Source: Gemmataceae bacterium | Lineage (GTDB): Bacteria; Planctomycetota; Planctomycetia; Gemmatales; Gemmataceae | Assembly (NCBI GenBank): GCA_009692005.1 | Contig: SHZZ01000003.1 | Span: 115,143 to 179,142, forward strand | Direction of reading: 5' to 3' | Length of the DNA stretch: 64,000 bases | Shown: positions 1-9,223 of the stretch, one piece after another | Layout of the letters: the number at the start of each line of letters is the position of its first letter | Numbering within the stretch: position 1 is the stretch's first letter | Notes under the pieces: model-generated | Seen by the model: the letters and a program-made list of their open reading frames with translations, nothing else | Database searches by the model: none | What the model was told of the DNA's origin: nothing | Position numbers and translations under genes: made by a program

Positions 1-438
1 GTTTGGGTCGGAGGGGAGTTTCCAAAAAGTAGTGGTCCAGGCGTCGCCGCGACCGATTCTTTCCTGATTGCCAGCCCGAATCCGCAAGCCAGGACCATCG
101 CGAGTGGCCAAAACGGAATAGCGCGCGCCGTTATCATTCGATACCGATTCCAGGCGCAGAATGGCTCCGTCCTTCCAGGTTTCCTTACCCCGGTAGCTAT
201 AGCGGTAATTGAAGAAGAGGAAGGAACTGATTTTCAAATCGGTTTCCATCGTGGCAGTCAGAGAGGCGTCTTCATTTTTATCGATGATCAGATTCATTTC
301 GCCGGCAGGTTTGCCATCCACCGACACGCGGAATTTGCGAGTTTCCGTTTCCCCGGCAAAGCTGGGGAGGAAAAAAGCCAGCAAAGCAAACAATGCTCCC
401 TGGAATTTACCAGGGATGCAGAGGTAGTTTCCTTCCAT
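1..438 (-). CDS. DUF6134 family secreted protein (N-terminal part, cut by window edge)
   Basis: The reading frame opens at an ATG at 438 on the minus strand and runs without a stop for 146 codons to the left edge, so the C-terminus lies outside the window. The N-terminus has a signal-peptide-like stretch (LFALLAFFLPSFAGE, residues about 16-30). After it comes RKFRVSVDGKPAGEMNL, then a NYRYSYRGKETWKDG segment, RLESVSNDNGARYSV, and DAWTTTFWKLP. From memory this pattern (a short beta-rich start around VDGKxAG, then YRG-E-W-DG, then WTTxxWxLP) is that of the DUF6134 family found in planctomycetes and proteobacteria. The function is unknown. It lies about 100 bases downstream of the lactate permease gene on the same strand and could be cotranscribed with it. 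Confidence 0.72.
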   Translation of the reverse strand, partial: MEGNYLCIPGKFQGALFALLAFFLPSFAGETETRKFRVSVDGKPAGEMNLIIDKNEDASLTATMETDLKISSFLFFNYRYSYRGKETWKDGAILRLESVSNDNGARYSVLATRDGPGLRIRAGNQERIGRGDAWTTTFWKLPSDPN

Positions 439-541
439 GGAGTTCCTCTCTGGGGCAAGGGAAAGGCGACGATCCGAGAGAATTACATATCATTTTGCCT
501 GATTTTGGCCAAGGCGTATTACGGGGAATAGTTGCGGCAGT

Positions 542-2320
542 TTAGGGAGTATACCCTGGCACCAGTAAATTGAAGGGAGGCACATAGGCCTGGATTACCG
601 TGAGCAAACCCACTACCGCGGCCAAAAATATACTGTGCCAGACCACCCCTTTAAATATGTCTGCTTCACGCCCCACCAACCCGGTGGCCGAGGTTGCCAC
701 CACGATGCTTTGAGCATCGATCATTTTCCCCATAACCCCGCCGGTGCTGTTGGCGGTGCAAATCAAGACTTGGGCTTGGTCCAGGCTGAGTTGGGTAATG
801 GCGCCATCGGAATAAATTTGTGAGGCGGTGATTTTTTGCAGGCTGCCAAACAAGGCATTGCTGCCGGCATCGGTCCCGGTTAGGAAGACACCAAGCCAAC
901 CGAGGATGGCGGCGAAGAACGGATAAAAAATTCCCGTCTGTGCAAAAGCCACACCCAAGGTCGCGTCCATGCCCGCGTAACGGGTCAAATAACTGAATCC
1001 CAACATGAACATGATAGTGGGAATGGGAATCGCCATTTGCCTTAGAGTTTGCTTCAAAACCAGGGCGCAATCGCCGACCCTCATACCCAAAAACGGGATG
1101 GAAACCAAAGCCGCAAGCAACACGCTGGTCCCGCCAGCGGTCAACCAGGAACAATGAAAAACAGCGCCTTCGGGTTTTTGCTCGCCGAGAGATGGGTCGT
1201 GCAGTTTTGCATCCCGGATAATTTCCTTATCGAGGAAGGGGATGGCGATGGGATAGGTGCTTTGCAATCCCGGAGCAAAAACCACCGGTTCCTTGACCTC
1301 CCTTTGTTTCACCAAGCCAGCCAAGAGCAGGAAAAAGGACATAAGCAGGTAAGGCAGCCAGGCCATAAAAATGGCGCCAGCGGCTGGGCCTTTTTTCGGC
1401 TGGGAATCGGCAGGCCTTGAAGTCCCATCGGGATAAAGTAAAACCCGCGGATGCCAGACTTTCAGAAATACCGCCGTGGCCACCAACGAGAATATGCCAC
1501 CCCCAATATCCGTCATGGGGTAAAGGACCAAACCAGGCACATGGTCGTGCATGGTGGCAAAGAGATATTGAAAGCCAGCAAAAGATCCGCCCGATACGAG
1601 TAATGCCGGCCAGACTTCCAGCACCTTGCGCCATGGGCACATGCAACCAACCATGTACGCGGGAATAACCAATGAAAGGAGAGGCAGTTGGTGGCCGGCC
1701 ATGGTGCTTAAGGTTTCGGTGGGAATGCCGGTCACCCCTGTCAGGGTGATTAACGGCGTGCCCAATCCGCCGTAGGCCACGGGTGAAGTGTTCGCCAGCA
1801 GACACAGAATTGCCGCCTGGATCGGTTTGAACCCCAAGCCGACAAGGATGGCGGCGCATATGGCCACGGGTGTTCCGGCGCCGGCCGCCCCTTCCAGAAA
1901 CGCCCCAAATGAAAAGCCAATTAAAATCGCCTGCAAGCGGGCGTCGTCCGAAAGCCCAGCCACCGACTGGCGCAATATTTCAAATTTCCCTGATTGCACC
2001 GTCATGTTGTAAAGGAGCATGGCGCAAAAGACGGTCCAGCCAATGGGAAGGAACCCGAAGGCCGCCCCATGGACAAAGGCCATGCAGGTGACCCCGATAG
2101 GCGTGCCGTAAATCCCAATGGCGATAACCCCAGCGCAGACCGTGGCGCCAGCGCCCGCCAGCGGCGCGGCCCAGCGTTTGACCACCAGCAGCCAAAACAA
2201 AACGGCCACCGGCAAAAACGCCAACACCGTCGACCACAATCCGGACCACGGGAGCATTCCCGCCAAGGGGTCAACCCGTTGCGTGTAACTCACTGCCCAT
2301 AAGGAAAAAGTTGGCAACAT
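542..2320 (-). CDS. lldP: L-lactate permease (LldP/LctP family)
   Basis: This is a 592-residue, very hydrophobic protein with about a dozen membrane segments. It imports lactate, and probably glycolate, across the cytoplasmic membrane, most likely with protons. The family is recognised by its overall layout and by conserved stretches such as GAFLEGAAGAGTPVAI (about residues 135-150), FLTGTDAGSNALFG and ANSTGGVMGKMIDAQSIVVA near the C-terminus. The length is close to the family norm of 530-600. The start is an ATG at 2320. No lactate dehydrogenase gene lies beside it: upstream is a divergent ECF transporter pair, downstream the DUF6134 gene. Family assignment is firm; substrate preference between lactate and glycolate cannot be read from sequence. 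Confidence 0.92.
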   Translation of the reverse strand: MLPTFSLWAVSYTQRVDPLAGMLPWSGLWSTVLAFLPVAVLFWLLVVKRWAAPLAGAGATVCAGVIAIGIYGTPIGVTCMAFVHGAAFGFLPIGWTVFCAMLLYNMTVQSGKFEILRQSVAGLSDDARLQAILIGFSFGAFLEGAAGAGTPVAICAAILVGLGFKPIQAAILCLLANTSPVAYGGLGTPLITLTGVTGIPTETLSTMAGHQLPLLSLVIPAYMVGCMCPWRKVLEVWPALLVSGGSFAGFQYLFATMHDHVPGLVLYPMTDIGGGIFSLVATAVFLKVWHPRVLLYPDGTSRPADSQPKKGPAAGAIFMAWLPYLLMSFFLLLAGLVKQREVKEPVVFAPGLQSTYPIAIPFLDKEIIRDAKLHDPSLGEQKPEGAVFHCSWLTAGGTSVLLAALVSIPFLGMRVGDCALVLKQTLRQMAIPIPTIMFMLGFSYLTRYAGMDATLGVAFAQTGIFYPFFAAILGWLGVFLTGTDAGSNALFGSLQKITASQIYSDGAITQLSLDQAQVLICTANSTGGVMGKMIDAQSIVVATSATGLVGREADIFKGVVWHSIFLAAVVGLLTVIQAYVPPFNLLVPGYTP

Positions 2321-2668
2321 TCAGGCGCCGGCCCATGTTCAGGAAATAAGCGAATTGCTGGATTGTAATGACCCATCAAGCCAATGCAAGCAAATGCTCG
2401 AGTTCTTGAGAGAGAACCCAAGGATCCTCCCAGCGCCTTTTTTGTTCTCGAATGCGTCAGGAGGGAATGGGTTGGCTTTGTGATCGCGGGCAGATTGAAC
2501 TTCAGTCGCCACCTCACACTGAGCCGGCCGCATGGGCAACGGCCAATAAAATCTGATATTACCAAAGTCCCCTGCTGCACCCCGGTGCTTGATTTATCCG
2601 GTATTTTCTTGAGGATGAGTTTATTCCATTCCAAGATGGATGGGCTGTGATTACCTGGGAAGGAAGCG
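2321..2668. other. Divergent intergenic region, no gene seen
   Basis: These 348 bases separate the divergently transcribed lactate permease and cbiQ genes and must contain the promoters of both. I looked for a cobalamin riboswitch, because CbiQO modules are often B12- or cobalt-controlled, and found no B12-box-like sequence. There is no tRNA-like fold and no convincing short gene. A strong ribosome binding site (GGGAAGGA) sits just before the cbiQ ATG at its right end. Confidence 0.5.
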
Positions 2669-3436
2669 ATGACTCTCGAACTGGAAAGCGCCAATTATCA
2701 ATTTTCGCCCCTGGCCGGGTTCGACCCGCGCTGGAAACTGTTGGGATTTTCACTGGCGATTTTCCTGACTGCTCTTATTAACTCCCCTTTTGCCGCCACT
2801 TTTGCTTTCCTTCTCTACTTGGTCCTCCTTTTCCAAGTCTGTCCCTTTCCCAGTTGGCGCAACCCAAAATTAGCCTGGGTGGCGCTTGGCCTGTTGCTCT
2901 TTTCCCTTCCGGCTCCCCTGCTGGCCACGGGCCAGCCATTGAAATCCTTTAGCGGTCTGGCCATCACCCGGGAAGGAATCTCTCTGGGCGCCATGCTTTT
3001 TTTCAAGGGTCTGGCCATTGCCTGTCTGGGCTTGTGCCTCGTCGGGTCGCAATCCCACCACGACTTGATCCGGGGGCTGCAAGGGTTGGGGGTGCCTGCA
3101 AAAATCGCCTCCGTCTTTTGGCTTTTCATACGCTACCTGGATCTCATCCTGGAAGAGTTCAAGCGCATGCGCGTCGCCTTGGCCGGAAAGGGCTACCGCC
3201 CGAAGAATTTTCTCCAGCATGCCTGGCAGCTTTCCCGCCTTTCGGGAAATCTCCTCATCAGGGCCATGGATCATTCCAACCATGTTTCCATGGCGGTGCT
3301 GGCGCGCGGTTTCCAGGGATCTTTCCACTCCCTGGATGGGTTTCAATCCTCCAGAAAAGATGGCCTGCTCTTCATTTTTCTCCTGTTGACCGGATTGGGC
3401 ATCCTGGCTTTGGACCGGGGAGTGTTCCTCCCATGA
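2669..3436 (+). CDS. cbiQ: ECF transporter transmembrane subunit (CbiQ/EcfT family)
   Basis: A 255-residue membrane protein with five or six predicted helices. It is the transmembrane coupling (T) component of energy-coupling-factor importers, which links a substrate-binding S protein to ATPase subunits. The diagnostic coupling region is visible as FIRYLDLILEEFKRMRVALAGKGYRPKN (two short charged helices with Arg-Met-Arg and Lys-Gly, about residues 155-182). The ATG at 2669 is preceded by a strong ribosome binding site. The stop codon overlaps the start of the ATPase gene (ATGA at 3433-3436), so the two are translationally coupled. No CbiM/CbiN or other S component is encoded nearby, so the transported metal or vitamin is uncertain. 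Confidence 0.88.
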   Translation: MTLELESANYQFSPLAGFDPRWKLLGFSLAIFLTALINSPFAATFAFLLYLVLLFQVCPFPSWRNPKLAWVALGLLLFSLPAPLLATGQPLKSFSGLAITREGISLGAMLFFKGLAIACLGLCLVGSQSHHDLIRGLQGLGVPAKIASVFWLFIRYLDLILEEFKRMRVALAGKGYRPKNFLQHAWQLSRLSGNLLIRAMDHSNHVSMAVLARGFQGSFHSLDGFQSSRKDGLLFIFLLLTGLGILALDRGVFLP

Positions 3437-4188
3437 GCATCGGGAATACCTTAATTGATATCCGTGAATTGCAACACTCCTACGCCAACGGCACAGTTTC
3501 GCTACAGGGAATTGACTTGAGGATCGCCCAAGGGGAATCGGTGGCCTTGGTCGGGCCGAACGGCGCCGGAAAAACCAGCCTCTTCCTCTGCCTGGCCGGG
3601 CTAGTGCCTTTCAAGGCCAGGCAATTTCACATCGGTGAAATCAACGCTCTGGAAGGGGGAAACCGCAAAAAACTGGCGGCCAAAGCCGCCCTGCTTTTTC
3701 AAGATAGCGATGACCAATTGGTCTGCCCCACCGTGGAGGAGGATGTGGCCTTTGGTCCGCTCAACCTTGGCGCAACGCCCGAAGAGGCCCGACGCCGAGC
3801 TTTGGCCGCGCTTTCCCAGGTCGGGTTGCTTCACATCAAGGACCGGGTTCCTCACCGCCTATCCGGCGGAGAAAAAAGGCGCGTGGCGCTCGCCGGGCTG
3901 CTGGCCATGAATCCAGATATTCTTCTCCTCGACGAGCCATCGCAATTCCTCGACCACAGGTCCCGCCGGGCCTTGATTCGCATCCTCAAGGAAAACGAAC
4001 ACCCGAAGTTGATCGCCACCCATGATTTTGAACTGGCCCTGGAAATCTGTTCGCGGGTAATTGTTCTCGACCAGGGTAAAGTCGTGGCAGACGGGCCAAT
4101 ACGCGAAATTTTTGCCAACAAGGAACTGCTGGAAGCGCATGGATTGGAACAGCCCCCATCCCTGGGCGGAAACCACTTGCCCTCGTAG
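3433..4188 (+). CDS. cbiO: ECF/cobalt transporter ATP-binding protein (CbiO/EcfA family)
   Basis: A 251-residue ABC ATPase that would power the CbiQ coupling protein. Walker A is GPNGAGKTS (about residues 40-48), the Q-loop region is LLFQDSDDQLVCPTVEEDVAFGPLN (typical of CbiO/EcfA proteins), the signature motif is LSGGEKRR, Walker B is ILLLDEPS, and the H-loop is IATHD. The frame is open farther upstream to 3034, but that part lies inside cbiQ. The ATG at 3433 gives a family-length protein and a 4-base overlap with the cbiQ stop, so it is the likely start. Only one ATPase gene is present, so the complex probably uses a homodimer. After the stop there is a weak 6-bp hairpin (4189-4215) that I do not call a terminator. 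Confidence 0.92.
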   Translation: MSIGNTLIDIRELQHSYANGTVSLQGIDLRIAQGESVALVGPNGAGKTSLFLCLAGLVPFKARQFHIGEINALEGGNRKKLAAKAALLFQDSDDQLVCPTVEEDVAFGPLNLGATPEEARRRALAALSQVGLLHIKDRVPHRLSGGEKRRVALAGLLAMNPDILLLDEPSQFLDHRSRRALIRILKENEHPKLIATHDFELALEICSRVIVLDQGKVVADGPIREIFANKELLEAHGLEQPPSLGGNHLPS

Positions 4189-4281
4189 GGTTGCTTTTTT
4201 AAGGAGCGCGCAACCAGGGTTACAGTCTGGGATTGTCGAAGGGGATCGGCCCCATGCAGTGAAAAACATCAAATTGGGATT

Positions 4282-6435
4282 TCATTTGCCCCGGTTGGTA
4301 ACCTGAATAAATTCCTTGCCAGCAGCTTTTTGAAATTTCCAGACCCAATCAAAGCGGGTGACATCTTCAGAATTACTAAAGGTCAGTTTGACCGGACGAG
4401 GGTAAATCATCCCCAAGGCTTGGGGAATATCCAATTGCCGCAATACACCAAGAAAGGTTGGCCCCTGGCGGTGCGAGGAGGGAAGGTCGTGAAGTTCCAA
4501 GCTTTGCACATCCCCATCCAACAGAGCAGCATAGAGAGCAATGCCGGCCATTTCCCCGTTGCCTTTCAAGTGAATGGGAGTTCCAGAAAAGGCCTTGTCT
4601 TCTTTTAAGGCGCGGATTCCTTGCAAAGTGTCCCAAACGCGCAAGCTATCAAGGGTGTGGCCCAAAAGCGCCAGCCGCCGCTTTAACTGGTAACTTTGCG
4701 GCTTGCCCTCCAGCAGAAATTCGTCGGACCATTTCCTTCTGCCAATGCCTCGAGGCGTAATCACTAGCCGGACTTCTCCTGGCGCCAGTGAAATATTTTT
4801 CCCTTCTCCTGCTGCTTTTTCCTCGCTTTTACTTTCCCCAGCAATCCACTTTTGCAAGAAGGGATCTGTTTTTTGCAAAAACCCGTTCCAGCCCGCTTCA
4901 TCCACAACTTCCACGCTCAGGGTTTTTGCCTTTTCCTCCAGCGCCGATGATAGGACAAAAATTTCCAGGCTGATTCCAGCCTCACTGGTAAATTCAAATG
5001 TCCGCAGTCGAAGATCCCCTGCGGTCTTTTCACCCGTCTTTGCCAACCTGGGCTTTGAGGAATCCACAGCCCAGTTTCTGAAAGGAATTCTTTCGAGAGC
5101 GGCAATCGTTTTTTGCCGCATCGCAGCAATCTCTTTGTCCGAAATTTTCCCGGGGATTTCCCAGCGCGCAGGCTGAACGAAATGGTCATGGAGAGTGGAA
5201 TTGATTTCTCCCGCGGGCAGACTGGAGAACACTTGCAGTTCCTTGGGGGAAAACTTCTTCGTCATTTCTCCCGCAGGCTTGGTGTTATCCCCTTTTAACC
5301 AGCGGTTCATCCAGGCATTGATGCCTGCTCGCAATTCCACCGTGTCGACATGATCCCCCTTGGTCTCCAACAAATCAAACTTCCCTTCCGCCCCTTGCAG
5401 GGCATAAATCTTTTTCACTTCTTCCGCCATGCGGCGGTAACCCGGCACGGGGAAGATCGGGTCTGCATCGCTGTTTCCCAACAGCACTGGGCGGGGAGAA
5501 CAAAGGGCAATCAACTGCGTGAAATCCCACTGGTACAAGTTGATGAAGAACATGCAATCGCAATGGCCGGTGATCACTCCCTTTTTGAAACGGGGAGCAA
5601 CTCCCTTCACCAGGTGAGCATGCAAGTCGGCAATACCGGCCACGGGAGCAGCGCACTGAATTCTTTCATCGGCCGCGGCAATCCACCACGAAGTGGCCCC
5701 GCCGCCGCTGCGACCCGTTACTCCAAGCTTGCTTCCATCCACTTCCTCCCGCGATTGCAAATAGTCCAGGGCGCGCATGGCGTTCCAGCACTCCACACCG
5801 GCCGGCGTGTAGCCAAGCGATTGCCACCACCACATCCCGCGGTTGTAAGTTCCATGATGAATCCCCTGGATCTCCCCCAATTGCAAGGTGTCCAGCGCCA
5901 GGCAGACATAACCATTCTGGGCAAACCAAACCGGGTGATATTGGTAATGAACCTTGCTGCCATAAGACACCTGGATTTTTTTTCCATCCACGATTTCCTG
6001 CTGCACGACATTGCCATGGCCGCAAACATAGAGAATGGCGGGGATTTTTCCCTTCTGGTTTTTGGGCCGGTACAAATTGCCGGTTACATAAAGCCCGGGG
6101 AAAGATTGGAAGTGCACTTTTTCCACGAGAAAATCACCCGCGTCAACTATCCCGGTGATCTGAGGTTTCAGGGGAGTCTTCACCGGCAAGGGCCACAAGC
6201 CCAGCATTTCCAAATACTGCCGCCGCATCTCTTCCTTTCCCTTGAGCCAATCCTCCTGGGTCCGGATTCCTGCAAACGATTTATCCTGAATCTTCTTCAC
6301 CTGGCTGGCTATAAAGCGGTCCCGAACTTCGTCCCCTTTTTTCCCAGGAGTTTCATCCCATGCCTGGGAAAAGGAAAGGCAGGAAATTGCCGTCAGGAAA
6401 ATGGCCGCCAGGGGTTTAATTACAGAGATAGTCAT
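4282..6435 (-). CDS. Secreted acetylxylan-esterase-like alpha/beta hydrolase
   Basis: A 717-residue protein with an N-terminal signal peptide (LAAIFLTAISCLSFSQA). I start it at the ATG at 6435 because the upstream extension would hide the signal. The first half is an alpha/beta hydrolase of the acetylxylan esterase/prolyl-oligopeptidase-like group: the nucleophile elbow GRSGGG puts Ser at about residue 243, with Asp in SDADPIFPV (about 325) and His in KGDHVD (about 362). The motif YVCGHG lies before it. The second half (about 390-717) looks like a second beta/alpha domain without an obvious triad and is typical of the roughly 700-residue planctomycete versions. It would act outside the cytoplasmic membrane on acetylated polysaccharides or other esters. 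Substrate unknown. Confidence 0.8.
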   Translation of the reverse strand: MTISVIKPLAAIFLTAISCLSFSQAWDETPGKKGDEVRDRFIASQVKKIQDKSFAGIRTQEDWLKGKEEMRRQYLEMLGLWPLPVKTPLKPQITGIVDAGDFLVEKVHFQSFPGLYVTGNLYRPKNQKGKIPAILYVCGHGNVVQQEIVDGKKIQVSYGSKVHYQYHPVWFAQNGYVCLALDTLQLGEIQGIHHGTYNRGMWWWQSLGYTPAGVECWNAMRALDYLQSREEVDGSKLGVTGRSGGGATSWWIAAADERIQCAAPVAGIADLHAHLVKGVAPRFKKGVITGHCDCMFFINLYQWDFTQLIALCSPRPVLLGNSDADPIFPVPGYRRMAEEVKKIYALQGAEGKFDLLETKGDHVDTVELRAGINAWMNRWLKGDNTKPAGEMTKKFSPKELQVFSSLPAGEINSTLHDHFVQPARWEIPGKISDKEIAAMRQKTIAALERIPFRNWAVDSSKPRLAKTGEKTAGDLRLRTFEFTSEAGISLEIFVLSSALEEKAKTLSVEVVDEAGWNGFLQKTDPFLQKWIAGESKSEEKAAGEGKNISLAPGEVRLVITPRGIGRRKWSDEFLLEGKPQSYQLKRRLALLGHTLDSLRVWDTLQGIRALKEDKAFSGTPIHLKGNGEMAGIALYAALLDGDVQSLELHDLPSSHRQGPTFLGVLRQLDIPQALGMIYPRPVKLTFSNSEDVTRFDWVWKFQKAAGKEFIQVTNRGK

Positions 6436-6621
6436 TGGTTTTTCCCAGCGAAGGTTTATGGCAGGTGATTTGATCGTAAGCAACCAGGGAAGCCGGGGCA
6501 ATGAAAAAGCAACCCCGCCTGCCTATCCATTTTTGCCCTTGCCAAGAAACAAAACTATCACTTCCATTTCCAAGCGATTACCATATTTGCTGATTTCCTT
6601 GGCTGGAAAAGGACTTGCTTC

Positions 6622-7737
6622 ATGCCCGCTGTGCCAAAAACCCTGGAAGAAATTCCTTCCCCTTCCCTACTTTTTTTCGTGGAAGAGATCGCTCACAATT
6701 TAAAGACGGCGCTAGATTGGGTTGGCAACAACCCTGATCGCCTGCGCCTTCATGTCAAAACGCACAAGTGCCCTGAGATTATTAAGGGGCAAATCGCCAA
6801 GGGAATCACCCGATTCAAAACCGCAACCCTGGCCGAGGCGGAAATGGCAGCCAAGGCCGGCGCCAGCGATGTCCTCATCGCCTTCCCCATGGTCGGCCCG
6901 AATATTTCTCTCCTGGTCTCCTTGATCAAAAGCCACCCAGGCACGGCATTTTCAGTCACCGTGGATCATCCAGAAGCGGCGCAGGCCCTGGGGGGGGCGC
7001 TTCATGGCGCGGGCTTGGCCATCAGTGTCCTGCTTGATATCGACATGGGGATGAAACGCACCGGCTTTCCTGCTGGCCATGATGCCATTCACTTTTACAG
7101 AACCATGGCTCTCACTCCTGGGTTAAAGCCCATTGGCTTTCACACCTACGACGGCCATAACCAGCACGAAAGTTTGGAAGATAGAAAAAAAGAGCTGCAG
7201 CCTTATTGGGACAAGGTGATTGAAATGAAAAGGAAGCTGGATGACGGCGGTTTCCCGGTGCACCGGATCGTCGCGGGAGGCACGCCCACTTTTGCCTTGT
7301 ACAAAGAATTTCCCCTTCCAGGGCTGGAATGTTCCCCCGGCACGATTGTCTTGCACGATTTTGGGTACGGCAACCGCTTCAAGGAGTTGGCGCCCTTTAA
7401 ATACGGCGCGGGGCTGTTGACCCGCGTCATTAGCAAACCCGCCGCCGGTCGCCTCACCACCGATTTGGGGTACAAGGCCGTATCAGGGGATCAGCCGCCC
7501 GGGAAGCGCTGCATTTTTCCCCATAACCCAGACTTGGAACCAGTCGGGCACAGCGAAGAACATTTGATGTTAAGTCATCCCAACCCGGACTCCTTTCGCT
7601 TGGGGGAACCTTTGCTGGCTATTCCGACGCACATTTGCCCAACGGTAGCCCTGCACCAATGGGCCTACGCCATCAGCAATGGCGAAGTCAAGGGGATGTG
7701 GGAAATCACCGGGCGGTATCGGGGCCTGCAAGGATAA
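6622..7737 (+). CDS. D-threonine aldolase / D-serine deaminase-like PLP enzyme (DSD1 family)
   Basis: A 371-residue fold-type III PLP enzyme with an alanine-racemase-like N-terminal barrel and a C-terminal D-serine-dehydratase-like domain. The likely PLP lysine is in LRLHVKTHK (around residue 50). GFHTYDGHN and the C-terminal metal-binding-like HICPTVALH, with paired His/Cys, fit D-threonine aldolases and DSD1 deaminases. The predicted reaction is either cleavage of D-threonine to glycine and acetaldehyde or deamination of D-serine; sequence alone does not decide. The ATG at 6622 is used. It lies 70 bases upstream of pyrH on the same strand, in the place where rpsB and tsf usually stand. Confidence 0.8.
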   Translation: MPAVPKTLEEIPSPSLLFFVEEIAHNLKTALDWVGNNPDRLRLHVKTHKCPEIIKGQIAKGITRFKTATLAEAEMAAKAGASDVLIAFPMVGPNISLLVSLIKSHPGTAFSVTVDHPEAAQALGGALHGAGLAISVLLDIDMGMKRTGFPAGHDAIHFYRTMALTPGLKPIGFHTYDGHNQHESLEDRKKELQPYWDKVIEMKRKLDDGGFPVHRIVAGGTPTFALYKEFPLPGLECSPGTIVLHDFGYGNRFKELAPFKYGAGLLTRVISKPAAGRLTTDLGYKAVSGDQPPGKRCIFPHNPDLEPVGHSEEHLMLSHPNPDSFRLGEPLLAIPTHICPTVALHQWAYAISNGEVKGMWEITGRYRGLQG

Positions 7738-7807
7738 AAACAGTTTTGGCCAATCGGCCGATGCCTCCTATAATCGCTGTAATCCTTCACCGCAGGAAAG
7801 GCATTTC

Positions 7808-8554
7808 ATGAATTCCGACAGCACCGAAATTTCCCTGGCGCCGAAATACCAACGGGTAGTATTGAAATTGAGCGGTGAAGGTTTTTGCCAAGCCGGGAAA
7901 TCCGGCATCAGCATTGATGAAACTTTAAACATTGCCCGTCAGGCGAAGCGAATCGTTTCGCGCGGGGTGCAATTGGCCATCGTCGTTGGTGCGGGGAATA
8001 TCTTGCGCGGGGCGCAGTTCAGCGCCGGGGGCGAGGTGATCAAGGAAGCATCAGCCCACTACATGGGAATGCTAGCCACGGTGTTGAACGGCATGGCCTT
8101 GCAAGAAGCGCTGGAAAGCTTGAATTGCGAAACACGCCTGCAAACAGCGCTGCGCATGGAAACGGTGGCGGAGCCTTACATTCGTCGCCGCTGCATCCGC
8201 CATTTGGAAAAAGGCCGCATCGTGATCCTGGCCGGCGGCACGGGCAACCCCTTTGTCACCACCGACACCGCCGCCGCCTTGCGAGCCCGGGAATTGTCCG
8301 CCAACATACTGCTCAAGGCTACGAGAGTTGACGGCGTTTACAGCGAGGACCCGGAACACAATCCGCACGCCCTACGGTATGAAAAATTGACTTTTTCCCA
8401 GGTGCTGCGAGATAATCTGCGGGTCATGGACATGGCAGCGATCAGCCTGTGCCGCGAAGGCCGCATGCCCATCCTGGTTTTTAATTTCAAATCGGAAGGC
8501 AACATTGAACGGGCCATCGCAGGCCACACCATTGGAACCCTGGTTAGCGAATGA
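7808..8554 (+). CDS. pyrH: Uridylate kinase (UMP kinase)
   Basis: A 248-residue amino-acid-kinase-family enzyme that phosphorylates UMP to UDP in pyrimidine nucleotide synthesis. It shows the N-terminal [10 protein letters not shown] phosphate-binding motif, [10 protein letters not shown], and the [17 protein letters not shown] segment that is nearly invariant in bacterial PyrH. The frame extends upstream to 7679, but the ATG at 7808 gives a family-length protein and lies after an AGGAAAGG ribosome binding site. It is followed after 31 bases by frr, the usual bacterial pairing. The usual upstream partners rpsB and tsf are absent here. Confidence 0.96.
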   Translation: MNSDSTEISLAPKYQRVVLKLSGEGFCQAGKSGISIDETLNIARQAKRIVSRGVQLAIVVGAGNILRGAQFSAGGEVIKEASAHYMGMLATVLNGMALQEALESLNCETRLQTALRMETVAEPYIRRRCIRHLEKGRIVILAGGTGNPFVTTDTAAALRARELSANILLKATRVDGVYSEDPEHNPHALRYEKLTFSQVLRDNLRVMDMAAISLCREGRMPILVFNFKSEGNIERAIAGHTIGTLVSE

Positions 8555-8585
8555 TTTTGTTTTACCTTGGCGAGGATTTTCCCCA

Positions 8586-9146
8586 ATGACTAAAGACCAA
8601 ATCTTGAAGGACACCCGCGAGCGAATGGAAAAGGCTCTGGCGGTTTTCATCGACGAGCTGAAGGGATTGCGCACCGGCCGGGCCACCCCGGCGCTTGTGG
8701 ATAACATCAAGATCGATTATTACGGGTCGCCAACCCCGATGAAGCAACTTGCCCAGGTCAGCGTTCCCGACCCGCAACAGCTCCTCATCAAACCTTTCGA
8801 CGCCACCAGTTTGAAAGATATCGAAAAGGCCATCCGCACCAGCGATTTGGGCATGTCGCCGAATAATGACGGGAAAGTAATCCGCTTGCAAATCCCGTCG
8901 ATGAGCGGTGAGCAAAGACAGAAAATGGCGGGGCGCATCAAAAAAATGGCAGAGGACGCCAAAGTCGCTTGTAGAAATATCCGTCGTGATGGCAACAAGC
9001 ATTTCGAAGTGGCGGAAAAAGAAAAAACCATGACCGAGGATGAACGCGACAAGGGCAAGGAAGAAGTGCAAACCGCCTTGAAGCGTTCCGAGGATAAAAT
9101 CACCGAGCTGGGCGACAAGAAAACTAAAGAAATCATGGAACAGTAA
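8586..9146 (+). CDS. frr: Ribosome recycling factor
   Basis: A 186-residue protein of standard family length that, with EF-G, splits post-termination ribosomes. Recognisable segments are LKGLRTGRATPALVDNIKIDYYGSPTPMKQLA near residues 26-56, the turn QLLIKPFD, and the C-terminal DKGKEEVQTALKRSEDKI helix. The ATG at 8586 was chosen over in-frame upstream codons that overlap pyrH. A terminator-like hairpin follows the stop at 9172-9199, ending the pyrH-frr unit before the calcium ATPase gene. Confidence 0.97.
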   Translation: MTKDQILKDTRERMEKALAVFIDELKGLRTGRATPALVDNIKIDYYGSPTPMKQLAQVSVPDPQQLLIKPFDATSLKDIEKAIRTSDLGMSPNNDGKVIRLQIPSMSGEQRQKMAGRIKKMAEDAKVACRNIRRDGNKHFEVAEKEKTMTEDERDKGKEEVQTALKRSEDKITELGDKKTKEIMEQ

Positions 9147-9171
9147 GCTAATCGCCCGGAATAACGAAAAC

Positions 9172-9199
9172 GCCGTTCCGGTCAGGCCTCCGGAACGGC
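9172..9199 (+). terminator. Perfect 10-bp hairpin after frr
   Basis: GCCGTTCCGG and CCGGAACGGC form a perfect 10-bp stem around an 8-base loop, 25 bases past the frr stop. There is no clear T-run after it, so it may be a weak or factor-assisted terminator, or an mRNA-stabilising hairpin. The next gene starts only 24 bases downstream. Confidence 0.55.
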
Positions 9200-9223
9200 A
9201 TTGCCATTTACCCCCGGCAAATT

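Noticed and set aside
2321..2668. Possible cobalamin riboswitch upstream of cbiQ
   Set aside because: I searched by eye for the B12 box and its conserved pairing elements and did not find them.
4189..4215. Terminator after cbiO
   Set aside because: The stem is only six base pairs around a 15-base loop and the T-run is inside the loop, not after the stem.
5350..6468. 372-codon plus-strand open frame antisense to the esterase
   Set aside because: The esterase on the other strand has a signal peptide and catalytic triad; the antisense product shows no family features.
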